A DNA stretch of 38,928 nucleotides from Omnitrophica bacterium RIFCSPHIGHO2_02_FULL_46_20 (GTDB lineage: Bacteria; Omnitrophota; Gorgyraeia; 2-01-FULL-45-10). The translations under genes and the position numbers were made by a program. The notes beneath the pieces were generated by a model, which saw nothing but the letters and a program-made list of their open reading frames with translations, did not search any database and was not told the DNA's origin. Location: the NCBI GenBank assembly GCA_001804065.1, contig MHFG01000040.1, positions 1 to 38,928 of the forward strand. The letters are read 5' to 3'. Below are positions 7,946 to 18,689 of this stretch, in pieces. Within the stretch, counting starts at the first letter, position 1. Every line of letters begins with the position of its first letter.

Positions 7946-9002
7946 TCGCCACCTCCAAATTCGGCTCGGCGCTCAAATAAAGGTCAGATCTATATCCTCG
8001 CTTATACAATTCTTCTCCCAGAACGCCGATCATGGCCGCATTATCCATGCAATATTCTTTTTTCGGGAAATACGCTTTTATCCCGCCGGAAAATTTCGCG
8101 GCATTCTCAAATTTTTCTCTCAGCCTGGAATTGGCGGCAACGCCCCCGCCCACAACTATCCTTCTAACCTTATAAAGTTCGGCCGCCAAAAATGCCTTAT
8201 CCACCAATGAATCTAATACTGTTTCCTGAAACGAGTAACAAATATCATTAATCTCTTGGCGCCTGGCCCTGCCTGTTCCTCTAATCCCGAATGGCGAGAG
8301 GGGAGCCCCTGGCGCCAAAGCCGGCATGCCTCTCACGTAATATAATACCGCAGTTTTAATCCCGCTGAAACTAAAATCCAGCGAATCTTTCCCAAGATAA
8401 GCCTTCGGAAATTTTATCTTATTTCGATTTTTTGAAAGTTGAGCGCTTTTTTCAATAACAGGCCCCCCCGGATAACCTAGTTTCAATATCTTAGCGACCT
8501 TATCGTAAGCCTCTCCTGCGGCATCATCCTGTGTCTGGCCTAATAGTTTCTGTTTATAACCATCGCTGCAATAGAATAATGCCGTGTGCCCCCCGGATAC
8601 TACAAGCCCCACAAATGGATATTTCGGCGCTTTTTCCTCGCTTAAGAAAGCGCTGTACAAATGAGCGAGGACATGATTTACGCCTATAAGCGGCACGGAT
8701 AAGCTGTAGCTTAAAGACTTCGCTAATGATATTCCCGTAAGCAGCGCGCCGACCAGTCCGGGGCCATTCGTCGCGGCTATCAATCTTATATCTTTTATCT
8801 CTTTTCGCGCGGACTTTAATGCCTTTGTCAACGCTCCTAAAATATACTCAACATGAAATCTCGAAGCTATCTCAGGCACTACCCCTCCGTACTTTTTATG
8901 AAGATGGACGCTTGACGAAACTATGTTTGAATAAATAAGCCTGCCTGACGTAACCGAGACGCCTGTCTCATCGCAGGAAGTCTCTATGCCTAAAGTGAGC
9001 AT
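7938..9002 (-). CDS. tsaD: tRNA N6-adenosine threonylcarbamoyltransferase TsaD, with internal insertion
   Basis: LGIETSCDETGVSV, GVVPEIASRFHVE, NGPGLVGALLTGISLAKSL, GVNHVLAHLYSAFL, VSGGHTALF, FSFSGIKTAVLYY. Confidence 0.96.
   Translation of the reverse strand: MLTLGIETSCDETGVSVTSGRLIYSNIVSSSVHLHKKYGGVVPEIASRFHVEYILGALTKALKSARKEIKDIRLIAATNGPGLVGALLTGISLAKSLSYSLSVPLIGVNHVLAHLYSAFLSEEKAPKYPFVGLVVSGGHTALFYCSDGYKQKLLGQTQDDAAGEAYDKVAKILKLGYPGGPVIEKSAQLSKNRNKIKFPKAYLGKDSLDFSFSGIKTAVLYYVRGMPALAPGAPLSPFGIRGTGRARRQEINDICYSFQETVLDSLVDKAFLAAELYKVRRIVVGGGVAANSRLREKFENAAKFSGGIKAYFPKKEYCMDNAAMIGVLGEELYKRGYRSDLYLSAEPNLEVANA
8256..8328. repeat. Palindromic insertion within tsaD
   Basis: TTGGCGCC 8256-8263 / GGCGCCAA 8311-8318 flank CGAATGGCGAGAGGGGAGCC, which resembles GAATGGGCGAGAGGGGAC at about 14608-14625. 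Confidence 0.65.
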
Positions 9003-9003
9003 T

Positions 9004-9846
9004 TTATTTAACCATATCTGATAAGCGCACGAACACGATCCCGTCAGCCGCCAGTTCCGGCATCATTTTGCTTAAAACGGCTATGGTATTTTTTCTATCA
9101 TGACAAATCGCTATAGCGCGTCCATTTTTAAAAGCAAATTTTCGTAATGCCAGGGCTTGCCTCTCTATGTAATCCGCGGAATTTGTGTTATCCAGGAACA
9201 TATCCCTCTTGGCGTAAGGTACGCCTAGGGCGGCGGCAACATCACGGCATATTGATTTTTGGGTTACTAAGCTGTCGAAAAAGAATAAGTTTCTTTTCTT
9301 TAGATCTTTTAGGATGATCGTCATCAAGGCCTTGTTCTCTGTGGCCTTTGAGCCCTGATGATTCGAAGTTCCTCTCAAGCCTGTAATATTTTCTATATTC
9401 TTTTCCAGAATAGCGATAACTTCTTTCTCATCCATGCCGGTCTTTATTGTGCCTGCTTCCAGAGGAGCCGATTTATCATTTGCCTCCAAAGGCAAGTGTA
9501 ATATCACTTCGTAGCCTTTCGAGCTGGCGAGTTCAGCCAAACGGCGGGAATAAGGCAAGTTCGGCAATATTGAAAAGGTTATCGGGCTCTTCGCGGCAAA
9601 TAACTCTTCGAGGTCATTCATATTGTAGCCAAAATCGTCCATTACGATAACGACTTTTGGGTGAGGGTGTTTTTTTTGTATGGACGGCAGGACGCTTTTC
9701 TTTATGGTTTCTTTGATAACAGCGCGCTTTGGGATTACAACTTTTTTTCCCGGAACATGCGCCCAGCGCCAATAGATAAGTCCTATCGCGGTAGTTAGAA
9801 TTAAAATTACTGCGGCAGTGATTATTATTATTATTTTAGTTTTCAT
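9004..9846 (-). CDS. Divergent polysaccharide deacetylase family protein (YibQ-like)
   Basis: PKVVIVMDDFGYNMNDLEELFAAKSPITFSILPNLPYSRRLAELASSKGYEVILHLPLEA, GLRGTSNHQGSKAT. Confidence 0.88.
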   Translation of the reverse strand: MKTKIIIIITAAVILILTTAIGLIYWRWAHVPGKKVVIPKRAVIKETIKKSVLPSIQKKHPHPKVVIVMDDFGYNMNDLEELFAAKSPITFSILPNLPYSRRLAELASSKGYEVILHLPLEANDKSAPLEAGTIKTGMDEKEVIAILEKNIENITGLRGTSNHQGSKATENKALMTIILKDLKKRNLFFFDSLVTQKSICRDVAAALGVPYAKRDMFLDNTNSADYIERQALALRKFAFKNGRAIAICHDRKNTIAVLSKMMPELAADGIVFVRLSDMVK

Positions 9847-9866
9847 ATCTTATCACTTATCTCTTT

Positions 9867-11150
9867 TTACTGATTACTTTTTCTATAGATCTTTAGCGCT
9901 TTCATTAAATCGACGGCCCTCTCCAGCTGGCTGTCGCGCTCAATCTCCTCTTTTGCTTTAGGCCGCTTTTCTTCTAATTTAGCCGCGTTTTCTCCCCCTA
10001 TCTTCTCAAAAATATCCGATGGCGATTTTTTCTTATCTTTTAACTCGTAACGCTCAACTATAAGATCAGGCATAACGCCCTGGTTCATTATACTCTTCCC
10101 GCTGGGTGTAAAATATGCCGCCGTTGTGAGCTTTAATGCTGAGGAGTCCTTTAGCGGAATAACGGTCTGGACGGATCCTTTTCCGAAAGTTTTTGCGCCG
10201 AGGATCACAGCGCGCTTGTTATCCTGCAATGCGCCTGCCACTATCTCGGAAGCGCTTGCAGAACCTTCGTTCACGAGTACGACGATAGGATAATTTGGAT
10301 GTTGGGAATTTACCTTAGATTTATAAAGCATGTCTTGTGATGCTTTTCTGCTTTTTGTGGAGACAACCGCAGTATCTTTGGGCAGGAATTTCTCGCAAAC
10401 CTCGATGGCGGAATCGAGCAGGCCCCCGGGATTATTCCTTAGATCAAGGATTAGCGAATCCATCCCTTGCGCCTCAAGTTTTTTCAAAGCCCCTTCCAGT
10501 TCTTGCGCGGCTTTTTCCTGAAATTCGATAAGTTTTACATAGCCTATTTTTTCGTCTATAAGATATGCGTCTTTGACGCTGTTTATTTTAATGATGGCGC
10601 GTTTTACCGGAATATCGAAAACCCTCTCCTCTTTTTCTCTCCATACAGTAAGCGTCAACTGCGTCCCAGGGTCGCCGCGCATCATCTTCACAGCGTCATT
10701 CAAAGTCATATCTTTTGTAGTCTTGCCATTTATTTTAACTATCCTATCGCCGGATTTTATGCCGGCCGCGTCTGCCGGTGTGCCGGCCATTGGAGCGATT
10801 ATGGTAATGATGCCGTCTTTCGATGTTATCTCAATGCCTATACCACCGAACTCTCCCTTCGCTCCGACCGTTATCTCTTTATATTCATCCGGGTCCATGA
10901 ATTGACTGAAGTCATCGAGCGATGACAGCATACCCCTGAGGGCTCCATATATCATCTTCTTCGAGTCAACCTCACCGACATAATCATTTCGTATAGCGCT
11001 TATGGCGTCTGAGAATAATTCGACCTGATTATAGAGGTCCTCCTTGGATTTGGCCTTGCTATCCTTCTGGGCCTCATAACCGCCCATCGTCAAAGAAGAG
11101 ATTAGTATGGCCGCTGTGACAAGAAAAGCTATTCTCAGCCTTTTTGACAT
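9867..11150 (-). CDS. S41-family carboxy-terminal processing protease
   Basis: PDZ GTPADAAGIKSGDRIVKINGKTTKDMTLNDAVKMMRGDPGT; catalytic LDLRNNPGGLLDSAIEV, VNEGSASASEIVAGALQDNKRA, TFGKGSVQTVIPL. Confidence 0.95.
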   Translation of the reverse strand: MSKRLRIAFLVTAAILISSLTMGGYEAQKDSKAKSKEDLYNQVELFSDAISAIRNDYVGEVDSKKMIYGALRGMLSSLDDFSQFMDPDEYKEITVGAKGEFGGIGIEITSKDGIITIIAPMAGTPADAAGIKSGDRIVKINGKTTKDMTLNDAVKMMRGDPGTQLTLTVWREKEERVFDIPVKRAIIKINSVKDAYLIDEKIGYVKLIEFQEKAAQELEGALKKLEAQGMDSLILDLRNNPGGLLDSAIEVCEKFLPKDTAVVSTKSRKASQDMLYKSKVNSQHPNYPIVVLVNEGSASASEIVAGALQDNKRAVILGAKTFGKGSVQTVIPLKDSSALKLTTAAYFTPSGKSIMNQGVMPDLIVERYELKDKKKSPSDIFEKIGGENAAKLEEKRPKAKEEIERDSQLERAVDLMKALKIYRKSNQ

Positions 11151-11154
11151 AAGG

Positions 11155-12591
11155 TCATTCCGCTAAATGTTTTTTGAGTATCTCATTGACAATGGACGGA
11201 TTGGCCTTGCCTTGAGTCTGGCGCATTACCTGCCCCACTAAAAACGTCATTGCATTCTTCTTTCCATTTTTATAATCATTGACCGATTTTCCATTTTTGG
11301 ATAAAACATTTTTTATTATCTGATCTATTCTTTCTCTATCGCTGATCTGCAACAATCCTTTTGACTCCACTATCTCATAAGCGTTTTTTTTAGTTTCAAT
11401 CATCTCGATTAATACGTCTTTTGCCGTCTTACCGCTTATCTCTTGACTATCGATCATCTCTAACAGCCCGATAAGGTTTTTAGACAGTACGCCGAGTTCT
11501 ATTATGCCTGAATTTTTAATATTCATCTGCGCCATGATGTCGCATGTGATCCAGTTTGCGATCGTCTTTTTATTTTCATATTGTTTAGCGCACTCTTCGA
11601 AATAATCGGCCAGATCGATCTGGCTCGTAAGTATCTTCGCGTCATATTCAGAGAGGCTGTAATCCTTTACGAATCTATTCGTCCTGGCCTCCGGAAGTTC
11701 GGGCAAAGCCTTCCTTATCTCTTCTATAATAGTCTTTTCTACCATAAAAGGGACCAGGTCCGGCTCCGGGAAATATCGATAATCCTGGGCCTCTTCTTTC
11801 GACCTCATGGAAATAGTCGCCATTTTTCCGGCGTCCCAAAGCCTCGTTTCCTGAATTATATTTTCTTTCGCTTCAAGCAGAGAAACCTGCCTGTCGGCCT
11901 CATACTGCAATGCCTCCCTTACCCATCTGAAAGAATTCATGTTCTTTACTTCGACCTTGACGCCGAGCTTCTTCTCGCCGGACTTTCTTATAGACGCATT
12001 TGCGTCGCACCGCAAACTGCCCTTCTCCATATCGCAGTCCGATATCCTAAGATATTGCAGTATGGCCTTTAAGGCTGTGAGGTAATCGTAGGCCTCTTGA
12101 GGAGAGCTTATATCAGGCTCCGTAACGATTTCGAGCAGCGGCATGCCCGCTCTATTAAAATCTACGAGGCTGTAACTAGCTTTGGCGGGATGCGTTAGTT
12201 TGCCGGCATCCTCTTCCAGATGGATGCGCTTTATCCTCACTCTTTTTCTATCGCCGCCGGAAGTTATCTCGAGCGATCCGTTATACGAAAGCGGCATATC
12301 ATATTGAGATATCTGGAAGTTCTTGGGCAGGTCAGGATAATAATAATTCTTCCTGTCGAATTTTACCAAACTCTGTATGGCGCAATTCAACGCAAGAGCG
12401 GCTTTAATAGAATAAAGAAAAGCTTTCTCATTCAGGACCGGTAATGAGCCCGGGAACCCCAGACACACCGGGCAGGTCTGGCTGTTAGGCCTTGAACCGA
12501 ATTTTGTAGAACAGCCGCAGAACACTTTTGTTTCAGTCCGAAGTTGAAGGTGAACCTCTAATCCTATTACTGTTTCATAAGTTGTGTTCAT
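11155..12591 (-). CDS. gatB: Asp/Glu-tRNA amidotransferase subunit B
   Basis: [65 protein letters not shown]. Confidence 0.97.
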   Translation of the reverse strand: MNTTYETVIGLEVHLQLRTETKVFCGCSTKFGSRPNSQTCPVCLGFPGSLPVLNEKAFLYSIKAALALNCAIQSLVKFDRKNYYYPDLPKNFQISQYDMPLSYNGSLEITSGGDRKRVRIKRIHLEEDAGKLTHPAKASYSLVDFNRAGMPLLEIVTEPDISSPQEAYDYLTALKAILQYLRISDCDMEKGSLRCDANASIRKSGEKKLGVKVEVKNMNSFRWVREALQYEADRQVSLLEAKENIIQETRLWDAGKMATISMRSKEEAQDYRYFPEPDLVPFMVEKTIIEEIRKALPELPEARTNRFVKDYSLSEYDAKILTSQIDLADYFEECAKQYENKKTIANWITCDIMAQMNIKNSGIIELGVLSKNLIGLLEMIDSQEISGKTAKDVLIEMIETKKNAYEIVESKGLLQISDRERIDQIIKNVLSKNGKSVNDYKNGKKNAMTFLVGQVMRQTQGKANPSIVNEILKKHLAE

Positions 12592-14024
12592 AGTTTCGGA
12601 TTTTCCCTGTGAAAGCCCGTGCTTTGCTCAAAAGTGTAAGCGGCCCTGAACAGCGTCTCTTCATCGAACGGTTTAGCTAATATCTGCAGTCCTATCGGCA
12701 GATTGCCTTTCGTAAATCCGCATGGTATAGAGATAGCCGGAATTCCCGCAAGATTCGCGGATATCGTGAATATATCCGATAAATACATGCTTAACGGATC
12801 ATCCATCTTTTCGCCTATCTTAAAAGCCGCTGTCGGAGAAGTAGGGGTGATTATACAGTCGCAATTTTTGAATGCGTTGTCGAAATCCTCTTTTATCTTC
12901 GTCCTTACCTTCTGCGCCTTGAGATAATAGGCGTCATAGTAGCCGGTAGACAGGCAATATGTCCCTAAAAGGATCCTCCTCTTAGCTTCGTTACCGAATC
13001 CTTTTGAACGTGTTTTTATATACATGTCGATGAGGTCGCTCGCATTTTCAAATCTAAATCCGTATTGCACACCGTCGAACCGCGCCAGGTTCGAGCTTGC
13101 CTCCGCAGGCGCCACTATGTAATATGTGCTTACCGCGTATTGAGTATGAGGCAATGATATCTCTACGATCGTAGCGCCGAGATCCTTTAAGAGAAAGACC
13201 GCCTTTTTGACGCTCGACTCAACTTCTTTATCTATTCCCTCTATGAAATATTCCTTCGGGACGCCGATGCGTAAACCCTTGATATCTTTGGTTAGCGATC
13301 TTGTGTAATCCGGAACAGCTATGTCGACGGACGTCGAGTCCATCTCATCGTAACCGGCTATTGTATTCATCATAAGAGCGGCGTCTTGGACATCTTTTGT
13401 GATAGGGCCTATCTGGTCCAGGCTGGATGCAAAAGCTATCAAGCCGTATCGCGAAACTCTGCCATAAGTTGGCTTCAATCCTACGACCCCGCAGAGGCTC
13501 GCTGGTTGTCTTATCGATCCGCCTGTATCCGACCCGAGCGCTAAGATAGTTTCGTCGCTAGCGATAGCCGCGGCAGAGCCTCCGCTTGAACCGCCGGGTA
13601 TCCTTTCCAGATCCCACGGATTTTTAGTCGGGCCGTAGCAAGAGGTTTCACATGAGGAACCGAAGGCGAACTCGTCCATGTTAGCCTTGCCGATGGGTAT
13701 AGCGCCCTCATCTTTAAGCCTCTTTATGACAGTGGCATCGTAGGGAGGTTTAAAACCTTTCAGTATCTTCGATCCACAGGTAGTTTCTTCATCCTTGACG
13801 CAGATATTATCTTTTACTAGAACAGGAATGCCGTATAATTTACCTTTTTTATTTTCCGGAATCTTCAAAATACATTCTTCATTCAATCTTACAAAAGCTT
13901 TTATCCTTTTATCTAAATCTCCTATCCTTTTGAAAAGACTTTCCAGAATTTTAGAAGGGCTGATTTCGTCCTTACCTATCTTGGCCTGCAGTTCGTGAGC
14001 CGTTAATAAATACGGTTCTTGCAT
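12588..14024 (-). CDS. gatA: Asp/Glu-tRNA amidotransferase subunit A
   Basis: [90 protein letters not shown]. Confidence 0.97.
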   Translation of the reverse strand: MQEPYLLTAHELQAKIGKDEISPSKILESLFKRIGDLDKRIKAFVRLNEECILKIPENKKGKLYGIPVLVKDNICVKDEETTCGSKILKGFKPPYDATVIKRLKDEGAIPIGKANMDEFAFGSSCETSCYGPTKNPWDLERIPGGSSGGSAAAIASDETILALGSDTGGSIRQPASLCGVVGLKPTYGRVSRYGLIAFASSLDQIGPITKDVQDAALMMNTIAGYDEMDSTSVDIAVPDYTRSLTKDIKGLRIGVPKEYFIEGIDKEVESSVKKAVFLLKDLGATIVEISLPHTQYAVSTYYIVAPAEASSNLARFDGVQYGFRFENASDLIDMYIKTRSKGFGNEAKRRILLGTYCLSTGYYDAYYLKAQKVRTKIKEDFDNAFKNCDCIITPTSPTAAFKIGEKMDDPLSMYLSDIFTISANLAGIPAISIPCGFTKGNLPIGLQILAKPFDEETLFRAAYTFEQSTGFHRENPKL

Positions 14025-14320
14025 TATTTACACTCTATGATCTGCGGAACCTTGAAGGAGTCCCCTTCCTTAGAAGGAGCATTCTTCAACACATCATCAA
14101 GCTCAAGAGATTTTTTCAATATATCTTTTCTGAAAACATTTTTAAGCGCGGCCATAGGATGGCTTGTCGGCGGGACGGTCTTGGTGTCTATTTCCTTTAA
14201 TTTGTTTATATATGATACTATAGACGCTAATTGCCTGGAATAAATCTCTAATTCCTTCTCATCCAATTCTATCCGCGAGAGAAAGGCGACGCTCTTAACT
14301 ATCTTTTTATCAATGCCCAC
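14024..14320 (-). CDS. gatC: Asp/Glu-tRNA amidotransferase subunit C; likely GTG start at 14320
   Basis: [56 protein letters not shown]-track start 14374 would include a palindromic repeat. Confidence 0.9.
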   Translation of the reverse strand: MGIDKKIVKSVAFLSRIELDEKELEIYSRQLASIVSYINKLKEIDTKTVPPTSHPMAALKNVFRKDILKKSLELDDVLKNAPSKEGDSFKVPQIIECK

Positions 14321-14331
14321 GCGCGTAACTC

Positions 14332-14351
14332 CCTGCCTGCCGGCAGACAGG
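14332..14351. repeat. CCTGCCTGCCGGCAGACAGG palindrome at the gatC 5' end
   Basis: Near-perfect palindrome seen directly. Confidence 0.75.
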
Positions 14352-14565
14352 CTTATTTTAATATAACTTACCACACGTCATCAACTTTGTCAAATCATCG
14401 CTTAGCCCCCGCAGCATTTCTACGATCAGGCGTTTACTTTTGTGGCTGGCCACAAAAGTTCCGCCAAATCAATATACAAAAGACTCACTCGCGTCACCCG
14501 TAAAATCTTGCACCAGGTACAGAATTACGATGCAACCTGTCCCTAAATTAAGCTTCAACCTGTCC

Positions 14566-14757
14566 CCATGGAAAATTCGAGGGGTGACACTGCTATAGCC
14601 TTTTGGTGAATGGGCGAGAGGGGACTATCGGCTAAAAGACTTGCTACCTATGATCTATGGACAAGCTACTAAAGCTAAAATTGGATGAACACTGCCACCC
14701 TCGAGCCCTAAAAACAAAAGGCTGTAGCAGTGGCAGGACCCCTCGAATTTTCAATGG
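14566..14757. repeat. About 190-bp intergenic element with long terminal inverted repeats
   Basis: GAAAATTCGAGGGGT 14571-14585 / ACCCCTCGAATTTTC 14738-14752, then ACTGCTataGCCTTTT / AAAAGGCtgtAGCAGT. Confidence 0.8.
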
Positions 14758-14762
14758 CCCTT

Positions 14763-14813
14763 CGGCACCTATGCTTTGCTCGGTGCCGATGGTGAGCATA
14801 GTCGAACCATCGG
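14763..14813. repeat. Two adjoining hairpins
   Basis: CGGCACC 14763-14769 / GGTGCCG 14782-14788; CCGATGGT 14786-14793 / ACCATCGG 14806-14813. Confidence 0.8.
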
Positions 14814-14836
14814 CAGGCTTGAGAGCCCGTGAAATC

Positions 14837-15676
14837 TTAACTCAATTCGTTTGAAATTTTTGCGAAGGATTGGAGCGGCATATCCTCGGGGCGGGAGTGA
14901 GGATCGACGCCTGCCTTACTAAAAATATCGGCCAATTCCTTCTTCGTAACGGCTAAAACTTCTTTACGCGACAAAGAATTGATGATGGATTTGCGCTTCT
15001 GATTAAAAGAGCCCCTTATTATTTTAAAAAACAACTCTTCGTTCTTAACGCTGACCGAAGGCTTGTCGAGAATGACGAGTCTCACCAAGCTCGAATCGAC
15101 TTCCGGCGCGGGATAAAATGAGCCGCGTTTTATCGTATAGATATAGCGCGGCTTCGTATAATACTGGACAAAACAACTGATAGAGCCGCGATCTTTCAAA
15201 CCCGGCTGCGCAAGGAGCCGATCCGCGACCTCTCTTTGCATCACGATTAGAATCGAATCTATTAAATGCCCATTCTTGATTAAATATTCTATTATCGGCG
15301 TTGTAATATAATAAGGAAGGAGGCCTATGACCTTTATCCTTTTCTTTCCCGATATTATTTTTAGATCGAATTCCAGGATATCATCGTTAAAAAGTTTTAG
15401 GTTTGGATAATCATCCCTAATCAGCTCTTTAAGGATCGAGAAGGCCTTTTTGTCTTTCTCTACGGCAAAAACCTTCGCGCCGGACGAAGCAAGGTCTATT
15501 GTAAGCGCGCCGAAACCCGGGCCGATCTCCAGAACCGTATCGCCTTTTCCTATATAGGCCTCGCTGATAATCTTATCCTTGATATTCCCGTCTATGAGAT
15601 AATTTTCGCCGAGCCTCTTCAGGGGTGAGAAGTTATAAATTGAGAACAGCTCTTTTAGCTGGTTTTGTGTAAGCAT
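14837..15676 (-). CDS. rsmA: 16S rRNA (adenine1518/1519-N6)-dimethyltransferase
   Basis: LGENYLIDGNIKDKIISEA, VLEIGPGFGALTIDLA, VIGLLPYYITTPIIEYLI, FNQKRKSIINSL. Confidence 0.94.
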   Translation of the reverse strand: MLTQNQLKELFSIYNFSPLKRLGENYLIDGNIKDKIISEAYIGKGDTVLEIGPGFGALTIDLASSGAKVFAVEKDKKAFSILKELIRDDYPNLKLFNDDILEFDLKIISGKKRIKVIGLLPYYITTPIIEYLIKNGHLIDSILIVMQREVADRLLAQPGLKDRGSISCFVQYYTKPRYIYTIKRGSFYPAPEVDSSLVRLVILDKPSVSVKNEELFFKIIRGSFNQKRKSIINSLSRKEVLAVTKKELADIFSKAGVDPHSRPEDMPLQSFAKISNELS

Positions 15677-15677
15677 A

Positions 15678-16631
15678 TTAATTTTCAGAAAGCCGGCATG
15701 CTAATAGGATGGCCTCTTTCATTGAGGCGGGATCGGCGATACCCTTTCCCGCAATATCGAAGGCTGTGCCGTGGTCAGGAGAAGTCCTTATGAATGGCAG
15801 GCCCAAAGTCAGATTCACTCCGTCTCTAAAATACAGCGTCTTGAACGGCGCAAGCCCCTGGTCATGATACATCGCGATAACAGCGTCAAACTTACCTCTA
15901 ATCGCCTCGTAGAATATCGCATCCGGCGAAATCGGGCCGTAAATGTTCTTTATATCCCCGAGAGACAATTTTATCCCCGGTATTATTACCTTTGCCTCTT
16001 CATCACCGAACAATCCGTTGTCTCCCGCATGAGGATTTAAGCCTGCTACGCCTATCTTGGGATCCTTGATCTTGAAATATTTTCTTAAATAGCCCGCGGC
16101 AAGCATTATCGTTTTGTGGACGGAGTCTGTCGAGATAGAACGCGAAACATCCTTTAGCGCGACGTGGCGTGTAACAAGCGCGACCTTCAGCCTCTTTCCG
16201 ACGAACATCATGGCAAATTCCTTCGTATCCGTCTTAGCCGCAAGATATTCTGTGTGGCCCTTAAAATCATTGAACCCTGCGCTGCGGACAGAGGTTTTAT
16301 TGATAGGGGCCGTGACAAGCGCGTCCGCTTCTCCCTTCTTTAGCATTGTAACGGCTCTATCGATATATTCTACCGCTGCTCTTCCGAAAGAAGGTTGATG
16401 TTGGCCATAAGAAAAATTATTTTGCGGAACGTTGGACAAATCTAAAAGAGACAGCTCCGGCTTTGTCCCTAAATCTTTTTTGCTCTTTTCTATTATGAAA
16501 CGGTCTCCTATAACCGTAATATTGGCGAGGCGCGAAAATATTTTATCGGAAAGCGCTTTAACTATAACCTCCGGACCAATGCCGGAGGGGTCTCCCATGG
16601 TAATTATGACGCGAGGCTTATTTGAATTCAA
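15678..16631 (-). CDS. pdxA: 4-hydroxythreonine-4-phosphate dehydrogenase
   Basis: ITMGDPSGIGPEVIVKAL, VTAPINKTSVRSAGFNDFKGHTEYLA, VAGLNPHAGDNGLFGDEE, YHDQGLAPFKTL, TSPDHGTAFDIAGKG. Confidence 0.97.
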   Translation of the reverse strand: MNSNKPRVIITMGDPSGIGPEVIVKALSDKIFSRLANITVIGDRFIIEKSKKDLGTKPELSLLDLSNVPQNNFSYGQHQPSFGRAAVEYIDRAVTMLKKGEADALVTAPINKTSVRSAGFNDFKGHTEYLAAKTDTKEFAMMFVGKRLKVALVTRHVALKDVSRSISTDSVHKTIMLAAGYLRKYFKIKDPKIGVAGLNPHAGDNGLFGDEEAKVIIPGIKLSLGDIKNIYGPISPDAIFYEAIRGKFDAVIAMYHDQGLAPFKTLYFRDGVNLTLGLPFIRTSPDHGTAFDIAGKGIADPASMKEAILLACRLSEN

Positions 16632-17592
16632 TGTAGGCGCTTTTGGCGAGAGAAGATATCCAGCCCTTTAATTTCTCGTTTGCCTTTTCTCTATACAGAT
16701 ATTCTTCTATTTCCTGGCGCACTTCGGAAAATTCTTTACTCCTCGGCGCCCTCTTTTCTTCCACTTTGAATATATGGTACCCGAGCTGTGATTGTATAAT
16801 ACCGCTTGTCTGTCCTTCTTTCAGATTATATACTATGCCCTCTATCTGCGGGAGAAGGTCGCCTTTTTTTACATAGCCCATTAATCCGCCTTCGCCGGCC
16901 CAGGGGCCGTCAGAGTATTCTTTCGCAAGGCCTTCAAAGTCACAGCCCTCTTTAAGCCTCTTTAATATATCTCGCGTAAGTTCGAGCGATTTCACGCTCC
17001 CGCCTTCTTGTTCATTCTTTGGTTTTATCAATATAGCCCTTAATTTAATCTCTTCCGGCTGCAAGAATTCGTCCTTATGCGCATTATAAAAATTCTTTAC
17101 TTCTAACGGGGTGATGATGATCTTGGCGCCTACCTTCTGGTCTATGAGCTTACGAATGATTATCTTTTCTTTGTAGCGCTCGGACAGCTCCTTCAGCGTG
17201 AGGTTCTGCTCATTAAGCATATTCTCAAGATCTCCTTCGGAGCCCATCTTCTTTTTTAATTCATTTATTTTAGCGTCGACCTCTTTTTGCTCGACGGCTA
17301 TATTTTGTTTCTTCGCCTCGCTTAAGATGAGCCTGTCCTCTATAAGCTGCTTCAATATCAGCTCCCGCGCCTCTTCAAGCCTTCGTATGAGCTCCTCGCC
17401 TTTGTACGTTGTCCTGTACTGCCCGTAGATTGGCGACAGTATAACGTCTATTTCGCGCTGCGTTATAATTTCATTGTTGACGACGACTACAATCTTGTCT
17501 ACGACCTCGGCATCAGTTGCCTTCGCTATACACGCAAAAAGCGCGCAAAATAAAATTATTAAAAATAAAAACTTCTTCATAAATCCATTCAT
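16618..17592 (-). CDS. SurA-like periplasmic peptidylprolyl isomerase (SurA_N + parvulin)
   Basis: VDKIVVVVNNEIITQREID; GCDFEGLAKEYSDGPWAGEGGLMGYVKKGDLLPQIE...SQLGYHIFKVEEKR. Confidence 0.9.
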   Translation of the reverse strand: MNGFMKKFLFLIILFCALFACIAKATDAEVVDKIVVVVNNEIITQREIDVILSPIYGQYRTTYKGEELIRRLEEARELILKQLIEDRLILSEAKKQNIAVEQKEVDAKINELKKKMGSEGDLENMLNEQNLTLKELSERYKEKIIIRKLIDQKVGAKIIITPLEVKNFYNAHKDEFLQPEEIKLRAILIKPKNEQEGGSVKSLELTRDILKRLKEGCDFEGLAKEYSDGPWAGEGGLMGYVKKGDLLPQIEGIVYNLKEGQTSGIIQSQLGYHIFKVEEKRAPRSKEFSEVRQEIEEYLYREKANEKLKGWISSLAKSAYIEFK

Positions 17593-18461
17593 TCCTTGAA
17601 TTTCTTTTTTGCGTCTATCGCCCCAAGGGTCTTCATGGCATCATCCTCCACCCTGACGCGATATTTATGCTTGAGGTCTAAAACCAGCTTTTCGAAAAGT
17701 TCATTTCTTTTCTTTAGTTTTAGCTCATTTTCCATCATAGGCCTTGCCTCTTCAAACGATTCCACTGCCTCGCTCTTCTTGTCAGTCAATCTTATTATAT
17801 GATATCCGAATTGTGTGTGGACGATCGAGCTGGTCTCGCCTATTTTCAAATTGAAACATGTATTTTCAAATTCCGGTATGACCTGCCCTTTTCTAAAATA
17901 TCCGACATCGCCGCCCCGGCTGGCAGTGGCATCAATCGATTTCTCTTTAGCGAGCTCTCCGAAATCATTACCCTTGGAAAGCTCAATTAAAATATTCTCG
18001 GCCTCGCCCTCGCTTGCAACCAATATATGGGAAGCGCGCCACATCTCGGGCTTCTTAAAATTATCCTTATGCTCCTCATAAAGCTTTTTTATGCTCTCTT
18101 CGGAGATCTTGACCTTGTCGTCGACCTCCGTCTTTACATATTTCGCTATTATTATTTTCTTCCTCGCCTCTTCCAGTATCTCCCGTATTTCTTTGTCCCG
18201 GTCTATACTCTTTCTAATGGCGTCTTCAAGAAACAGCGACTCCACTATCATGTCGTCGAGGAGTATTTTCTTGTTATTGTCCGCCATCCCCTGATAATAG
18301 GAGGGCAGCCGTGAGAGCTTATGCTTGAATTCGTTGAGTGTTATGAATTTATTGGCTACGGCGGCAAGTATCTTATCCTGCGAAAAGGGCTTGGCACCGC
18401 AACCCTGTAAACTTAGCGAAGAAACCGCCATGAGTAATATAATATATCTTAATCTATGCAT
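17589..18461 (-). CDS. PrsA-like peptidylprolyl isomerase, probable lipoprotein
   Basis: Lipobox-like SLSLQGCG; ASHILVASEGEAENIL; GNDFGELAKEKSIDATASRGGDVGYFRKGQVIPEFE...TQFGYHIIRL. Confidence 0.9.
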   Translation of the reverse strand: MHRLRYIILLMAVSSLSLQGCGAKPFSQDKILAAVANKFITLNEFKHKLSRLPSYYQGMADNNKKILLDDMIVESLFLEDAIRKSIDRDKEIREILEEARKKIIIAKYVKTEVDDKVKISEESIKKLYEEHKDNFKKPEMWRASHILVASEGEAENILIELSKGNDFGELAKEKSIDATASRGGDVGYFRKGQVIPEFENTCFNLKIGETSSIVHTQFGYHIIRLTDKKSEAVESFEEARPMMENELKLKKRNELFEKLVLDLKHKYRVRVEDDAMKTLGAIDAKKKFKE

Positions 18462-18689
18462 AAATTCATATTATTATAACATAAGGCGCGTATCTCTTCA
18501 ATCAAGTATCTCTCTCTCAACACGGAGCGCTATCGCGAAGCGCATAGCCGGGACTTTTGCGGCTCACCGTAAATTTTTACGGGTGACGCTGGATAAAGCC
18601 TTTTTCTTATGGGGGCACTATGGCGCGGTGGTAACGTATGCCGCCAACTAATATCGCTGTGCATTTTGCCGCGCTTATCGATGGTGGAG

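Noticed and set aside
14657-14854. 65-aa plus-strand ORF in the gatC-rsmA spacer
   Set aside because: Composed of inverted-repeat sequence; no SD or family resemblance
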